Shown: piece after piece, positions 15,239 through 15,827 of the stretch
Numbering within the stretch: position 1 is the stretch's first letter
Layout of the letters: each line of letters opens with the position of its first letter
Source of the DNA: an uncultured Bacteroidota bacterium
GTDB taxonomy: Bacteria > Bacteroidota > Rhodothermia > Rhodothermales > UBA10348
NCBI GenBank assembly: GCA_937893205.1
Contig: CALBJU010000375.1
Location: 1-15,827, forward strand
Direction: 5' to 3'
DNA: 15,827 bases
The notes under the pieces: model-generated
The model's database searches: none
What the model saw: only the letters and a program-made list of their open reading frames with translations
What the model was told of the DNA's origin: nothing
Program-made: the position numbers and the translations under genes

Positions 15239-15682
15239 ATGGGACGAATTATCAGAACGGGCGATACGCCTGCGAAGAGGAGAAATGCACATCGACGCTC
15301 CTGTGCTGAGGTCATCCGACTTCTTGCAGAACGTCAGGTCATTGATGACGAGTGGGGCGATATGGTGGCCTTTCTGGTTCTGAGTCTCCGAGGCATCGGC
15401 GAAACGATCGAGCAAAGCGCCCTTGCTTGGGATGATAGAAATTATTGGAAAAAGGCAGAAGCCCTACGACACAAATGGCTGTGGACGACTAAAAAATCCG
15501 ATGAAATAACCCAGCTTATTGTCGATGAGCAATGGCAATTGATAGCAACTGAATTGATCTCCTTGATCCCGTACTTCGCGGATGTTACTATAACAACAAT
15601 TACTCGCGGACCAGACTGGTGGGTGGGGGCCCGCAGGGCTCTGGTCAAGCAGTTCGAAAAAACGGCAACGATCGATTTGTAA
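15239..15682 (+). CDS. Hypothetical protein (147 residues), Trp-rich and mostly helical
   Basis: I cannot assign a family by name. The protein begins [29 protein letters not shown] and is then mainly helical and acidic/aromatic. Trp occurs in [43 protein letters not shown] and [13 protein letters not shown]. It has no signal peptide or membrane helix, so it is probably cytoplasmic. From memory, unassigned proteins of this kind (GRIIRT start, then a conserved WxxRxYWxKA-like segment) occur in Chloroflexota and related groups; I could not verify this. It starts 22 bases after the ELW-repeat gene and ends 14 bases before the YqgE start, so the three may share a transcript. Confidence 0.7.
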   Translation: MGRIIRTGDTPAKRRNAHRRSCAEVIRLLAERQVIDDEWGDMVAFLVLSLRGIGETIEQSALAWDDRNYWKKAEALRHKWLWTTKKSDEITQLIVDEQWQLIATELISLIPYFADVTITTITRGPDWWVGARRALVKQFEKTATIDL

Positions 15683-15683
15683 T

Positions 15684-15688
15684 AAGGA
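15684..15688 (+). promoter_or_regulatory. Ribosome binding site that decides the TTG start of the YqgE gene
   Basis: aagga overlaps the end region of the preceding gene and lies eight bases before TTG 15697. It is one of only two good Shine-Dalgarno sequences seen in the window and supports the unusual start codon. Confidence 0.65.
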
Positions 15689-15696
15689 TTTCCGCC

Positions 15697-15827
15697 TTGA
15701 TTAAGGATCACACATCACTCAAATATGGAGCACTGCTCGTAGCTCCTCCGATGCAGTGGGACCCCAATTTCAGACGCGCTGTCGTGTTGATTTGCGAGCA
15801 TTCGGATGAGGGGAGTTTCGGCCTCAT
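15697..15827 (+). CDS. YqgE/AlgH family (DUF179) protein, N-terminal part (partial)
   Basis: The frame from TTG 15697 reads (M)[18 protein letters not shown], then [22 protein letters not shown], running off the window. It matches the family opening (GxLLIAxPxxxDPxFxrsVvllceHxxeGafGLvlNrP), so the assignment is firm despite only 43 residues. The function of YqgE/AlgH proteins is poorly known; they were first described as possible transcription regulators of alginate genes in Pseudomonas, and this is not established elsewhere. The TTG start is supported by the aagga box; no ATG is available before the conserved region. Confidence 0.85.
   Translation, partial: MIKDHTSLKYGALLVAPPMQWDPNFRRAVVLICEHSDEGSFGL

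Overview
The window looks like chromosomal DNA of moderate GC from the Bacteroidota-Rhodothermota side of bacterial diversity, most likely a Rhodothermota-type organism. Three things point there: an ELWxxDGT-repeat protein ending in a type IX secretion (T9SS) sorting tail, an 802-residue double-core FtsX/MacB permease, and a glutaminyl-tRNA synthetase with a C-terminal YqeY/GatB domain. Most starts lack a clear Shine-Dalgarno sequence, though two genes have one. This placement is inference from gene content. No tRNA, rRNA, CRISPR array or insertion sequence was seen.

Left end (1-2861): a rearranged ABC-exporter locus. A plus-strand permease enters from outside the window and loses its native C-terminus near position 110, where it runs into a reversed, decayed ABC ATPase gene. 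The ATPase has an in-frame stop, an internal deletion that removes the Q-loop, and no Walker B region. It lies directly downstream of an intact 802-residue permease, which is therefore left without a working ATPase next to it.

Middle (2862-9525): housekeeping and envelope genes. A beta-propeller lipoprotein (plus) converges on glnS-YqeY (minus). A GNAT acetyltransferase (plus) is divergent from glnS. A convergent intergenic stretch with a row of hairpins follows. Next come a secreted solenoid protein with an exact 18-residue (S/T)MGGD repeat and a short-chain dehydrogenase (both minus). A perfect 15-bp inverted repeat separates the dehydrogenase from the next operon.

Right part (9526-12069, minus): a MacA/HlyD-like adaptor, an intact MacB/LolD-type ATPase and an 89-residue protein of unknown function. 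This set has an adaptor and ATPase but no permease, the mirror image of the left-end locus, so the two may work together in trans.

Right end (12070-15827, plus): a 989-residue secreted protein with 17 full ELWxxDGT repeats and a T9SS tail, a conserved-looking 147-residue protein of unknown function, and the start of a YqgE/AlgH (DUF179) gene that begins at TTG behind a good ribosome binding site.

I did not find a clear new multi-gene system. The items most worth following are the rearranged and split ABC exporter, the 18-residue MGGD solenoid, and the hairpin cluster at 7191-7381.
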